Below are positions 49,764 through 58,158 of a DNA stretch of 64,000 nt, one piece after another. The notes under the pieces are model-generated. The model ran no database searches and was not told the origin of the DNA. It was given only the letters and a program-made list of their open reading frames with translations. Source of the DNA: Lysinibacillus fusiformis (lineage in GTDB: Bacteria; Bacillota; Bacilli; Bacillales_A; Planococcaceae); NCBI RefSeq assembly GCF_003049525.1, contig NZ_PYWL01000001.1, positions 186,001-250,000 of the forward strand. The letters run 5' to 3'. How positions within the stretch are numbered: position 1 is the stretch's first letter; every line of letters begins with the position of its first letter. The position numbers and the translations under genes were made by a program.

Positions 49764-49794
49764 TTGCCCACCTCCATTTCAAGCAGTTTCTATT

Positions 49795-50223
49795 TTATTG
49801 AGTGATGAAGGAGGTAAAATATACTTCCTGGACTTCTCCCTCTTGCATCAATTCATTTACTCTAGTTTTTAATGATTTTTGGAAAATTTGCTTTCCTTGC
49901 TTACCTTCTAAATCTTTTTGCTCCATTTCAGAAAGTTCTTGTATAGCAATGTTTTGCACTTGGAAAACACGCTTTGTTAATTCTGCAGCAGCATCTTTGC
50001 TTGTCGTTTGAACTTTTAATGACAAGCGTACTACTCTTTTATCTGCAAGATTCGTTGTGATTTCCGGAATCTCCACTGTTGCCTCTACAATTTCATCAAT
50101 GGTTGGTTCAATAGCTCCTGTCGGTTTATTAAATTGTGTAAGCAATACAAACAAAATAACCCCGATCAGTATGACTGCTACTAGCAAAATAATAATCATT
50201 GTTAACATTTTATTATTCTTCAT
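49795..50223 (-). CDS. fliL: Flagellar basal body-associated protein FliL
   Basis: The 142-residue protein has one membrane helix near the N-terminus (about residues 7-28) and a periplasmic-type FliL domain (EIPEITTNLADKRVVRLSLKVQTTSK). FliL encircles the stator units. ATG at 50223 is chosen because GAGGTG lies 6 bases upstream; an in-frame GTG at 50232 is within that site. It overlaps swrD by about 11 bases. Confidence 0.93.
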   Translation of the reverse strand: MKNNKMLTMIIILLVAVILIGVILFVLLTQFNKPTGAIEPTIDEIVEATVEIPEITTNLADKRVVRLSLKVQTTSKDAAAELTKRVFQVQNIAIQELSEMEQKDLEGKQGKQIFQKSLKTRVNELMQEGEVQEVYFTSFITQ

Positions 50224-50434
50224 CTTTTTCACCTCTTAGATGCGGGTTGGATAGTATTTGTATATTGTTATAAAAGGCAGTTACCTTTTGTCGCACCTCA
50301 TCTTCACTCTCTAAAACAATTAATTTTGTTCCAGTTGTTAAAGTAATAGTCGTATCTGGAAATGATTCGACTGTTTCTATGTATAAAGCATTTAATGTAA
50401 ATGCTTTGCCATTAAGACGTGTTAGTTCAATCAT
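50213..50434 (-). CDS. swrD: Flagellar motor-power protein SwrD (FlbD family)
   Basis: The 73-residue protein starts MIELTRLNGKAFTLNALYIE, the FlbD/YlzI signature, with TTITLTTGTKLIVLES following. In B. subtilis SwrD between flgE and fliL raises motor torque and is needed for swarming. The frame is open upstream to an ATG at 50482, but those 16 residues are Gly/Arg/Pro-rich, have no ribosome site, and are not part of the family, so the ATG at 50434 is used. Its ribosome site is unusual (see 50442-50477). Confidence 0.9.
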   Translation of the reverse strand: MIELTRLNGKAFTLNALYIETVESFPDTTITLTTGTKLIVLESEDEVRQKVTAFYNNIQILSNPHLRGEKDEE

Positions 50435-50441
50435 TGAATTA

Positions 50442-50477
50442 GGGCCGGGTCTAGCATGAGAGCCGGCCCGACCCTCC
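50442..50477 (-). promoter_or_regulatory. Ribosome-binding site of swrD separated from its start codon by a GC hairpin
   Basis: GGAGG at 50477-50473 is 38 bases from the start codon, too far to act directly. Between them GGGCCGG (50469-50463) pairs with CCGGCCC (50448-50442) around a 14-base loop. Leaving out the 28-base hairpin, the spacing becomes 10 bases. No other Shine-Dalgarno is present before 50434. Confidence 0.6.
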
Positions 50478-50535
50478 CTCATATGAAAATATGTTTGTTA
50501 AAACGTCCGTTATGAATGAAAGGACTATTCAATCA

Positions 50536-51504
50536 TTAACGTTTTAAGTTTACTAGCTCTTGTAACACTTCATCTGATGTTGTAATAATACGAGTATTCG
50601 CTTGGAAACCACGTTGAGCAACAATCATCTCTGTAAACTCTTCAGATAAGTCAACATTCGACATTTCTACAGCTCCAGGCACTACTTTCCCCATCCCTGC
50701 TACAGTTGCTACTTGTCCATATGCAGCACCAGAGTTCGCTGTTTGTTGATAGTAGTTCCCACCACTCTTAGCAAGACCACCAGCGTTCGGGAATTTAGCC
50801 ATAATCAGCTGTCCAGCCCATTTGCGCTCACCATTTAGGTCTACATATTCAATCGTGCCATTAGCTCCGATGCTAATCTCTTTAGCAGTCGTAGGGATAC
50901 GAATTGGACCTACAGTTCCATCATCAGGTGTTAGTACACCATCATCATCAAATAAGTTTGCGCCTTCATCCCCTGAAGCAACTGGTGCATCATCTGGATT
51001 GATACCATCATCATCAGCTTCCATTACGATATCCTCTCCAGCAGATACACCTACTAAATATTTACCGTCAGCATTCACTAAATAGCCATTGCTATCCATA
51101 TAGAAAACACCATTACGAGTAAATAGAGTATTGTTGAAGCCTTCTTCGTCTATGAAACCACTATCTGGATCAGGAGCACCATTTGCATCAGCTACCATGA
51201 AAAAGCCATCACCCTCAATTGCTAAGTCAAGACCACGTCCTGTACTTTGTAAGGAACCGCCCCCATGAATCGTATCAATGGCAGCTAATTGTGTACCCAA
51301 ACCAACTTGTTGTGGATTCACACCACCTCGTGTAGCTGTTGCTGCAGATGCACCAGCTTGTGTTTGAGACATTAAATCTTTAAAAAGAACACGTCCTTTT
51401 TTAAAGCCAACAGTATTAACATTTGCAATATTGTTACCAATAACATCTAGCTTTGTTTGGAAATTTTTAAGACCTGAAATACCTGAATACATAGAACGTA
51501 ACAT
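50536..51504 (-). CDS. flgE: Flagellar hook protein FlgE (FlgG-like)
   Basis: The 322-residue protein has the axial-protein N-terminus (MLRSMYSGISGLKNFQTKLD then VIGNNIANVNTVGFKKGR), a variable middle with an acidic insert rich in Asp (about residues 165-215, with DDDGINPDD and DDDGVLTPDD), and the conserved C-terminal coiled coil (EEFTEMIVAQRGFQANTRIITTSDEVL). It is annotated variously as FlgE or FlgG in Bacillus; position after flgD and fliK indicates the hook protein. ATG at 51504 gives the family start. Confidence 0.92.
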   Translation of the reverse strand: MLRSMYSGISGLKNFQTKLDVIGNNIANVNTVGFKKGRVLFKDLMSQTQAGASAATATRGGVNPQQVGLGTQLAAIDTIHGGGSLQSTGRGLDLAIEGDGFFMVADANGAPDPDSGFIDEEGFNNTLFTRNGVFYMDSNGYLVNADGKYLVGVSAGEDIVMEADDDGINPDDAPVASGDEGANLFDDDGVLTPDDGTVGPIRIPTTAKEISIGANGTIEYVDLNGERKWAGQLIMAKFPNAGGLAKSGGNYYQQTANSGAAYGQVATVAGMGKVVPGAVEMSNVDLSEEFTEMIVAQRGFQANTRIITTSDEVLQELVNLKR

Positions 51505-51560
51505 AAGTTTTCGTTCTCCCTTCATTTTTTATTTGTGTGCTTCTATCAATCAGCATCACG

Positions 51561-51591
51561 AAGGCTTCCTTTCATAAGAAGGTCCAGCCTT
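51561..51591 (-). repeat. Intercistronic hairpin between the TIGR02530 gene and flgE
   Basis: AAGGCT pairs with AGCCTT (outer) and CCTT with AAGG (inner) around small internal loops, starting at the stop codon of the upstream gene. No T-run follows, so it is probably an mRNA processing or stability element rather than a terminator. Confidence 0.5.
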
Positions 51592-51959
51592 TAAAGAACG
51601 ATTGTGCCATCAATATTTGTAAATAATTGTTGTTTTGCTTCCGTGCGATCCATTGCTGTAATGACAGTAGCGTTTTTAGCACTGACAATTAAAGCTGCTT
51701 GATCCATCAAGACTAATGGCTGTTTAACACCTTTTGAGTGAGCTTCAAATACCTTATCCGAGACAACCTGCCATTCTTGTTCAGAGATGTCAATTTTACG
51801 CTCCATAATACGTTCATGCGCATGTTTGCTCACCTTCAGCTCTTGCTTTGATGCTTCCTGTAAATGGGCTTTAAAGGATTGCTGTGAATGAATGGACGTA
51901 GGTTGAGTTGCACGAATAGATGGATGCAAGGGTACACGATGAATTGAAAATTTATCCAT
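51591..51959 (-). CDS. Flagellar operon protein (TIGR02530 family)
   Basis: The 122-residue protein contains the family core SKHAHERIMERKIDISEQEWQ and the C-terminal pattern SAKNATVITAMDRTEAKQQLFTNIDGTIVL. Such genes lie between flgD and flgE in many Bacillota. The molecular role is not known to me; a part in hook assembly is inferred from position. ATG at 51959 is used (GGTAGGG upstream); a preceding GTG is in the spacer. Confidence 0.88.
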   Translation of the reverse strand: MDKFSIHRVPLHPSIRATQPTSIHSQQSFKAHLQEASKQELKVSKHAHERIMERKIDISEQEWQVVSDKVFEAHSKGVKQPLVLMDQAALIVSAKNATVITAMDRTEAKQQLFTNIDGTIVL

Positions 51960-51974
51960 CACTTTTCCCTACCT

Positions 51975-52661
51975 TTATTCGCTAATAACTGTAAAATCTT
52001 TATCCGTAAGTTTTTTATCATTATCTAATACGTAGTAAATAACGCCATCTTTATTGGAAACAGAGACGATTCTCCCTTGTAGTTCCTGCTCGCCATCTTG
52101 ATATGTAACTTTTTTACCTATCAATTTACTCGCCTGAACAAGTGGCGTTTCTTGCACAGGATTATTTCCATTTGAACTTGTTCCAGAGCCAAGAATTCCA
52201 GAAATATTACCAGGCGTTATTTCCTTCCCATCTGCTAATTTGAAGACAACACTACCATCTACAAATTTCAAGGATTCAATCACACCTGATCCTTCATTTA
52301 CAACTGGATCTCCTTTTTCATCTGTTTTATCTGTAATTTCATGCCATTTGACTTCTTTACCAACAAAGGTTGCATAGTTCATCATTTGTGTTTGTTGCTG
52401 TGATGCTAATAATGATTCTACTGCCTTTGTCATGTTCTGCATTTGTTCTAAAGAAGAAAACTGCGCCATTTGAGAAATGAATTCTCGGTCATTCATAGGA
52501 TTTGTTGGGTCCTGATGCTGTAATTGGGTAATTAACAGTTGAAGAAAGGCATCCTTACCAAGTTCACTATTCCCAGTTTGTTTGGTTGGTTTTCTATAAT
52601 TAGAATAGTAAAGATCGTCCGTTATGGATGTATTGGTTGCTTTAGATGTTGCATCCGCCAT
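51975..52661 (-). CDS. flgD: Flagellar hook-capping protein FlgD
   Basis: The 228-residue protein has the FlgD N-terminal motif [27 protein letters not shown] (about residues 32-58) followed by [13 protein letters not shown], and two later beta-rich repeats resembling SH3-like linkers. FlgD caps the growing hook. ATG at 52661 follows GGAGGTGTAATTG; it begins just after the fliK stop. Longer than B. subtilis FlgD (140), with an extra C-terminal domain. Confidence 0.92.
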   Translation of the reverse strand: MADATSKATNTSITDDLYYSNYRKPTKQTGNSELGKDAFLQLLITQLQHQDPTNPMNDREFISQMAQFSSLEQMQNMTKAVESLLASQQQTQMMNYATFVGKEVKWHEITDKTDEKGDPVVNEGSGVIESLKFVDGSVVFKLADGKEITPGNISGILGSGTSSNGNNPVQETPLVQASKLIGKKVTYQDGEQELQGRIVSVSNKDGVIYYVLDNDKKLTDKDFTVISE

Positions 52662-52664
52662 CAA

Positions 52665-53927
52665 TTACACCTCCTCGTTTAATAAATAGTCACTAAATGA
52701 CATCTCTTCATCGTCATCCTCAGTTTTTTGTTGCTGTTCTTCATCCTGTTGTTGTCTAAAGAAATTATTAAAGAAGTTTTGATCACGTTGCTGACGATCT
52801 GCATCCTGTAATGATTGGGCAATATCAAGACGGTCTACTTGAATGTTCTGCTGCACAAACGCCTGCTTTAGCTGATGTGCTTGACTATCAAGCATTTCAC
52901 GTCCATGAGCTGTAGAAGCTAGTAGACGAGCTGTCAGTACACCATCATTTTGCACAAGCTCTATACGAATGGTTCCTAAATTTTCTGGATACAACTTAAT
53001 CGTTAATCGTGTAATCCCCTGTGCATTAGAAATTTGAGCTCTATTGATAATGGCTTGCATTTCTTTTAATAAAGCCTCTGACTGTGCAGGTTTAGCAGTC
53101 GGTAATGTTACTTGGAACGTATCCGGTTTGGTTTGCACCGTTTGTGGTGTTACCATTTCATTAGAACTTGTCTCACTTTGCTTCGTCATTTGGACTTGCT
53201 GGAAGCCTTGTAATGACAATGTTCCTGTTGATTTGGTTGTTGTTACTTGTATTGTTTCTACTTGGGTTTGTAATGTCGTTAAAAGACTTTTAACGGTTGT
53301 TAACAAATTTTCTTGTGGAGCTGTTAAGTCCGATTTCTGTCCTACTAATTGTGCTAGCTTTAACACTTGAAGTAATTGCGTTGCTTCTTTTGGTGTTACT
53401 TGACCTTCTCCTTGTAATGCAGCACCTATTTGCGCTTGAAGAATTGGCGCTTGGGCATCTACTAAGGATAATAGCTCCCAAATATCACTAGCTTCTTTTT
53501 CTTCTCCTAATAGCTGCTGGACTATTTTTTGAAGCTGTTCATCATCAATACCTAATGCATTTAATATATTGTCCAGATCCAGCATTTCGTCCATAGACAC
53601 TGCTTTACCGTCTTCTCCCAGTTGAAGGATTAACAAACCATCATCGTGGGGGATTCCTAATAAATCGAGTACCTCTTCCAATGAATCAGCGTTTAAAACC
53701 TGCTGTAAATCAGCTAGCTCATTATTTGGCGTAGTTTGAGCAGTTTGATTTGATTGAGCTGAGGAAGATAGGACTTGTCCAAAAACAGAGCCGAATTTCG
53801 ATAAATTATCCTGTTTCGAAGTTCCGTTGATCTTCCCATCAGCACTACTAGCTGCTGTTGTTGGCTTTGTTGCCGCATTTTTAGTCGGTACTGATTGAGT
53901 GATCATTTTCATCATCGCTATATCCAC
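52665..53927 (-). CDS. fliK: Flagellar hook-length control protein FliK
   Basis: The protein (about 420 residues) has a low-complexity Gln/Thr/Leu-rich N-terminal ruler and the conserved C-terminal substrate-switch domain (LTIKLYPENLGTIRIELVQN, continuing ARLLASTAHGREMLDSQAHQLKQAF), with a Gln/Glu-rich tail. It measures hook length and signals FlhB. I place the start at GTG 53927, which has GGAGG 8 bases upstream; ATG at 53915 is the alternative, and GTG at 53936 overlaps the ribosome site. Confidence 0.9.
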   Translation of the reverse strand: MDIAMMKMITQSVPTKNAATKPTTAASSADGKINGTSKQDNLSKFGSVFGQVLSSSAQSNQTAQTTPNNELADLQQVLNADSLEEVLDLLGIPHDDGLLILQLGEDGKAVSMDEMLDLDNILNALGIDDEQLQKIVQQLLGEEKEASDIWELLSLVDAQAPILQAQIGAALQGEGQVTPKEATQLLQVLKLAQLVGQKSDLTAPQENLLTTVKSLLTTLQTQVETIQVTTTKSTGTLSLQGFQQVQMTKQSETSSNEMVTPQTVQTKPDTFQVTLPTAKPAQSEALLKEMQAIINRAQISNAQGITRLTIKLYPENLGTIRIELVQNDGVLTARLLASTAHGREMLDSQAHQLKQAFVQQNIQVDRLDIAQSLQDADRQQRDQNFFNNFFRQQQDEEQQQKTEDDDEEMSFSDYLLNEEV

Positions 53928-53951
53928 TATTTTCACCTCCTTTCATGAACT

Positions 53952-54560
53952 CTATTGTTTAGCCATGAGCTCCGTATATTTTGCTGCATCTTTAGCGTCC
54001 ATTTTCTCTAAAATTGCTGCTAGTTTATCAGGTTTTAAATTGGTTAAAATGCGCAGTGCTTCTGTATCACTCATATTGATTAATACAGGTGCTGCAGATT
54101 TCGGAGACATTTTATCGAAAGTCGATAGAATATCGTTGAAATCGCGCTTCACATCATCTTGCTGTCGATTTAATTTTTCAATTTCAAATTGAAGCTGCTC
54201 TTTTTCTATCGTGAGCTTCTCTTTTTCAGTTGTTGTCGTATCTAACTTTTTTTGCAGCTGTGTAATTTCTGCTTCTTTTTCTTGAATCTCTGCCTGTAAA
54301 TTAACTATTTTCGAGTCATTGTTTACGACAGCATCTTTCGCTTGCTGTTCTTCTGACGGAACAAAAGGTAAACTGCCAATTGCCTTTTTACCTAAATCAA
54401 AAACATTTGTATTCATTAATGTAGCCACAACAAGTAAAACTGCTACGACAAACATAAGTGGCAGTACGATCCAAGTAAAAAACTTTAGAAAGCCTCCCGT
54501 TTTTTTCTTAGGCGGCTGTTCTACTAATTCCGCTTTCAATCGATTGTCTTTTCTCACCAT
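53952..54560 (-). CDS. ylxF: Flagellar-operon membrane protein YlxF (MotE/MgtE-N like)
   Basis: The 202-residue protein has a basic N-terminus, one membrane helix (about 27-52), a coiled coil (about 90-145) and a C-terminal MgtE-N-type helical domain (FDKMSPKSAAPVLINMSDTEALRILTNLKPDKLAAILEKM). This matches YlxF of B. subtilis; related MotE proteins stabilise the stator protein MotC in other bacteria. Located between fliJ and fliK. Confidence 0.88.
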   Translation of the reverse strand: MVRKDNRLKAELVEQPPKKKTGGFLKFFTWIVLPLMFVVAVLLVVATLMNTNVFDLGKKAIGSLPFVPSEEQQAKDAVVNNDSKIVNLQAEIQEKEAEITQLQKKLDTTTTEKEKLTIEKEQLQFEIEKLNRQQDDVKRDFNDILSTFDKMSPKSAAPVLINMSDTEALRILTNLKPDKLAAILEKMDAKDAAKYTELMAKQ

Positions 54561-54564
54561 GAAA

Positions 54565-55014
54565 TCACCTGATTTCTCTCTTGTTATACGTTAATAATGA
54601 AATTTCATCTAAAAAAAGGCTTTCTATACGATCCTGCTCTTGTTTGAAAAGCTTAAAATCCTTTTCTCTCATTTTTTCAAATTTACGTACTTCCAAGTTT
54701 TTTTCTAATAATTTATCTTCGTGCCAATTCATTTTTGCACGAGCTTGTATCACTTTCTGCTGAACATCTGCAATTGTTTTTTCAAGACTATCAATAAAAC
54801 GTGCGTAGTGATGAATTTCATCAATAGATGAACCAACCGTTAAACGATCCTGCTGGAAGGCAATTAAATCTTCTTTCTTTTTAAGCAAGTCATATAACTT
54901 CGTAGCCACTTCCTCAAAAGATCGGACAGATTCTTTATAGGCCATTTCAGTTTCGTTTTTTTCTTGCTCACGAATTGTTAATACTTTTTCAAAACGATAC
55001 ACATAGCTGACCAT
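54565..55014 (-). CDS. fliJ: Flagellar export protein FliJ
   Basis: The 149-residue all-helical coiled-coil protein starts YVYRFEKVLTIREQEKNETE, as in FliJ of Bacillus (147 residues). It connects the FliI ATPase ring to FlhA. Its start directly follows the fliI stop codon. Confidence 0.93.
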   Translation of the reverse strand: MVSYVYRFEKVLTIREQEKNETEMAYKESVRSFEEVATKLYDLLKKKEDLIAFQQDRLTVGSSIDEIHHYARFIDSLEKTIADVQQKVIQARAKMNWHEDKLLEKNLEVRKFEKMREKDFKLFKQEQDRIESLFLDEISLLTYNKREIR

Positions 55015-56340
55015 CTAGTTCACACCACCGTTCGATAAGGATATTAGCTCATTTACACTTTCTTCCAAGGTCACTTTGTCCAAATAGCCCTGTTTAAGAT
55101 AAGTAGTAATAAGCGGTTCATAATGAATAGCTTCATCAATTTCTCTAGACGTCCCTCGTTTATAAGCGCCAATATTGATTAAATCCTCAGATTTGTCGTA
55201 TGTATAATAAAGTTCTCTTAATCGTTCTGCAGCTTTTTTATGCTCTGGCTCTGCTACATGATTCATTAAACGACTAACACTTTTTAAAACGTTTATAGCA
55301 GGGTATTGACCTTTATTAGCTAAATTTCGATCAAGCACAATATGACCATCTAATATCCCTCGCACCGTATCAGCGATTGGTTCATTCATATCATCACCAT
55401 CTACTAGGACCGTATAAAACGCCGTGATAGAGCCCTTTTCATTAGTACCTGTACGTTCTAATAATTTAGGTAAAATCGCAAATACAGATGGTGTATACCC
55501 CTTCTGTGCTGGTGGTTCACCTGTAGCCAGTCCAATTTCACGTTGAGCCATGGCAACACGTGTTACAGAGTCCATCATCAACATGACATTTAATCCACGA
55601 TTTCTAAAATACTCGGCAATTGCTGTTGCAGTAAACGCCCCTTTTATCCTCATTAATGCTGGTTGGTCAGAAGTAGCAGCAACAACAATAGAGCGACTTA
55701 GACCTTCAGGACCTAAATCACGTTCAATAAATTCACGAACCTCACGCCCACGTTCTCCAATCAGCGCAATTACATTCAAATCTGCCTGCGTATTTCTCGC
55801 AATCATTCCAAGAAGCGTACTTTTTCCGACCCCTGAACCAGCGAATATCCCGACCCGTTGGCCATTACCAACCGTTAACATTCCATCGATAGCTTTAACG
55901 CCGACCTCAAGTCTTTCATTAATTGGCGGACGTGTTAGTGGATTTGGCGGATCTTGCTCTGTCGGAACCGTCATTAGTCCTTTTGGTAATAAGGTGCCAT
56001 CAATAGGATTTCCCATTGAATCCAACACTTTTCCTATTAGCTCTGGGCCCACTTTTACTTCTAGTGGAGCCCCCGTCCCTTCAACAAGACAGCCAATAGA
56101 TATTTCTCTTAAAGAAGTGAAAGGCATTAAAACAACAATTTCATCTTTAAAGCCCACCACTTCAGCTAAAATGATTTGGTGACCATTGTTTACAGTTTCC
56201 ACATGAATTTTACAAACATCACCTATGGAACTATCTGGACCTTGCGACTCAATCATCAAGCCGACAACTCTAGTGACTCTACCAAACTTTTTAAAAGTTG
56301 GCATATGAGGAATATGTTCGATTAATTGAGCCGTCTTCAT
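55015..56340 (-). CDS. fliI: Flagellum-specific ATPase FliI
   Basis: The 441-residue F1-beta-like ATPase has the Walker A GSGVGKST at residues 168-175 (IFAGSGVGKSTLLGMIARN), the conserved IALIGERGREVREFIERDLG, Walker B LNVMLMMDSVTR and the C-terminal substrate-contact domain. It energises and orders protein export. Length equals B. subtilis FliI (438). Confidence 0.98.
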   Translation of the reverse strand: MKTAQLIEHIPHMPTFKKFGRVTRVVGLMIESQGPDSSIGDVCKIHVETVNNGHQIILAEVVGFKDEIVVLMPFTSLREISIGCLVEGTGAPLEVKVGPELIGKVLDSMGNPIDGTLLPKGLMTVPTEQDPPNPLTRPPINERLEVGVKAIDGMLTVGNGQRVGIFAGSGVGKSTLLGMIARNTQADLNVIALIGERGREVREFIERDLGPEGLSRSIVVAATSDQPALMRIKGAFTATAIAEYFRNRGLNVMLMMDSVTRVAMAQREIGLATGEPPAQKGYTPSVFAILPKLLERTGTNEKGSITAFYTVLVDGDDMNEPIADTVRGILDGHIVLDRNLANKGQYPAINVLKSVSRLMNHVAEPEHKKAAERLRELYYTYDKSEDLINIGAYKRGTSREIDEAIHYEPLITTYLKQGYLDKVTLEESVNELISLSNGGVN

Positions 56341-56345
56341 CTAGA

Positions 56346-57146
56346 TCATTCCCTACTTTCTAATATTTCATGAAGCTTTAATCTTAGTTCGTTCAATTGC
56401 TCATCGATGCTCACAACTATACGTCCATGATTTGTTTCGATATAGCAATCTGTTTCATTGTTCAAATCTTCATTAACAAAAATCATGAATGGTACATCAA
56501 CCGGGAACATTTCCGCTAATTCATCACGATTAGCAGTAATTAAAGCGTGATAGGTTGGCGACACATAAATTTTAATTTCTTTCATCTCTCTAGCTTCTTT
56601 TAAGCCTCTACGAACAATCGACACAAATAGATCGGGATCACGTTCTAAAGATGTGCCAATTATTCGTTCTGCTGTCGTTAGACCAAGCTCTAGCACCACA
56701 GCTTCTTGATCATCAATATATTTTTTTGCGTTTTCTTTTGCTTGATTAATGACCTCATTCGCAGTTTGAAGTGACTCGGCCATTGCTTCAGTGGATTTGT
56801 TCACACCGTCTTCATAGCCTTGGCCAAAGCCTTCATCATAGGCTTCTTGAACTCGATTCGGTCTTTCTTCTTCCCAACTTAACTTCAAATGCTCAATCTC
56901 TTGATAGTGCATGTGCTTTTCTTGCTCAAATGCTTCACGTTCTGCTTGTAAAGAAGCTCTAGCCTCTGCAAGCAAACGATCTCGCTCAGCCATTATTTCT
57001 TCTATTGTTAATTGATGTTGGGATGAAGCATCATCACCATCTTCCAAATCAAATCCTTCAAACATATCGCGAATTTGTATCTCTTTTACATTATCGCTAT
57101 CGGATTGAGTGTAAATTGAACGGATGATTCTAGACAATGACGTCAT
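56346..57146 (-). CDS. fliH: Flagellar export ATPase regulator FliH
   Basis: The 266-residue protein starts MTSLSRIIRSIYTQ, then has a long Glu/Arg-rich coiled coil with GQGYEDGVNKS (a short GxxxG-like patch) and a C-terminal ATPase-stator domain (ELGLTTAERIIGTSLERDPDLFVSIVRRGLKE). It holds FliI at the C ring. The start lies inside the fliG 3' end; the fliG glycine codons GGTGGAGGA supply the ribosome site, so translation is coupled. Confidence 0.92.
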   Translation of the reverse strand: MTSLSRIIRSIYTQSDSDNVKEIQIRDMFEGFDLEDGDDASSQHQLTIEEIMAERDRLLAEARASLQAEREAFEQEKHMHYQEIEHLKLSWEEERPNRVQEAYDEGFGQGYEDGVNKSTEAMAESLQTANEVINQAKENAKKYIDDQEAVVLELGLTTAERIIGTSLERDPDLFVSIVRRGLKEAREMKEIKIYVSPTYHALITANRDELAEMFPVDVPFMIFVNEDLNNETDCYIETNHGRIVVSIDEQLNELRLKLHEILESRE

Positions 57147-58143
57147 CTCCTCCACCACGTGCAATAATGATTTCACCAGCATCCTCTAGGCGGCGAATAA
57201 CAGCAACAATTCGAGATTGGGCCTCCTCTACGTCACGTAAACGTACAGGCCCCATAATTTCCATTTCTTCTTTAAATGTTTCAGCCATACGTTGAGACAT
57301 ATTGCGGAAAATAATATCTTTTACTTCTTCGCTTGACACTTTCATTGAAAGCAGTAAGTCTTCGTTCTCACAATCACGAATAACACGTTGAATGGAACGA
57401 TTGTCGAGTGTAACGATATCTTCGAATACAAACATGCGTTTTTTGATTTCTTCTGCAAGCTCTGGATCTTGAATTTCAAGTGCATCAAGGATCGTTTTCT
57501 CAGTTTGTCGATCAACACCATTCAGTACTTCAACGACTGCATCAATACCACCAGTTTCAGTGTAATCTTGGGTAACTGTAGATGATAATTTACGCTCTAA
57601 CACCGATTCAATTTCACTAATTACTTCTGGTGAAGTCGATTCCATAACAGCTATACGTTTTGCAATGTCAGCCTGTACTTCCTGTGGTAATGAAGATAAA
57701 ATCACTCCCGCTTGCCCTGCTTCTAAATAAGAAAGAATGAGGGCAATTGTTTGTGGATGTTCATTTTGAATAAAGTTAAAAATTTGTGCCGGATCAGCTC
57801 TCCGTGCAAAATCAAACGGTCGCACTTGTAACGAAGATGTCAGACGATTAATGATCGTCTGAGCTTGTTCTACACCTAGCGCTTTTTCTAATACTGTTTT
57901 CGCATAACCAATACCACCTTGCGTGATATAGTCTTGAGCTAGCGCAATATTGTGGAATTCTTCTATAATCTCTTCCTTGACGTTTGATTCTACTTTTTTA
58001 ACACTTGAAATTTCTAATGTTAAACGTTCGATTTCTTCCTCTGTTAAATGTTTATAGACTGAAGCTGAAACTTCAGGTCCTAATGAAATTAACAAGAGAG
58101 CGGCCTTTTGTTTTCCGGTTAATTCCTTATCTTTCTTGGACAC
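57130..58143 (-). CDS. fliG: Flagellar motor switch protein FliG
   Basis: The 337-residue protein has the N-terminal FliF-binding domain (LTGKQKAALLLISLGPEVSASVYKHL), the middle armadillo domain with the EHPQ motif (NEHPQTIALILSYL), and the C-terminal torque domain with the charged helix (LLLSMKVSSEEVKDIIFRNMSQR, then EEMEIMGPVRLRDVEEAQ). Length is standard (338 in B. subtilis). Confidence 0.98.
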   Translation of the reverse strand: MSKKDKELTGKQKAALLLISLGPEVSASVYKHLTEEEIERLTLEISSVKKVESNVKEEIIEEFHNIALAQDYITQGGIGYAKTVLEKALGVEQAQTIINRLTSSLQVRPFDFARRADPAQIFNFIQNEHPQTIALILSYLEAGQAGVILSSLPQEVQADIAKRIAVMESTSPEVISEIESVLERKLSSTVTQDYTETGGIDAVVEVLNGVDRQTEKTILDALEIQDPELAEEIKKRMFVFEDIVTLDNRSIQRVIRDCENEDLLLSMKVSSEEVKDIIFRNMSQRMAETFKEEMEIMGPVRLRDVEEAQSRIVAVIRRLEDAGEIIIARGGGDDVIV

Positions 58144-58158
58144 AGCCGAACCTCCTAG

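Noticed and set aside
50435..50482. Start of swrD at the upstream ATG (50482)
   Set aside because: No ribosome site before it, the extra 16 residues are outside the FlbD family, and the purine-rich sequence that would serve as a ribosome site lies after that ATG.
55550..56182. Long plus-strand open frame opposite fliI, and others opposite hslU, doxX and flhB
   Set aside because: They mirror conserved minus-strand genes, lack ribosome sites and show no recognisable protein features; they follow from codon bias on the opposite strand.
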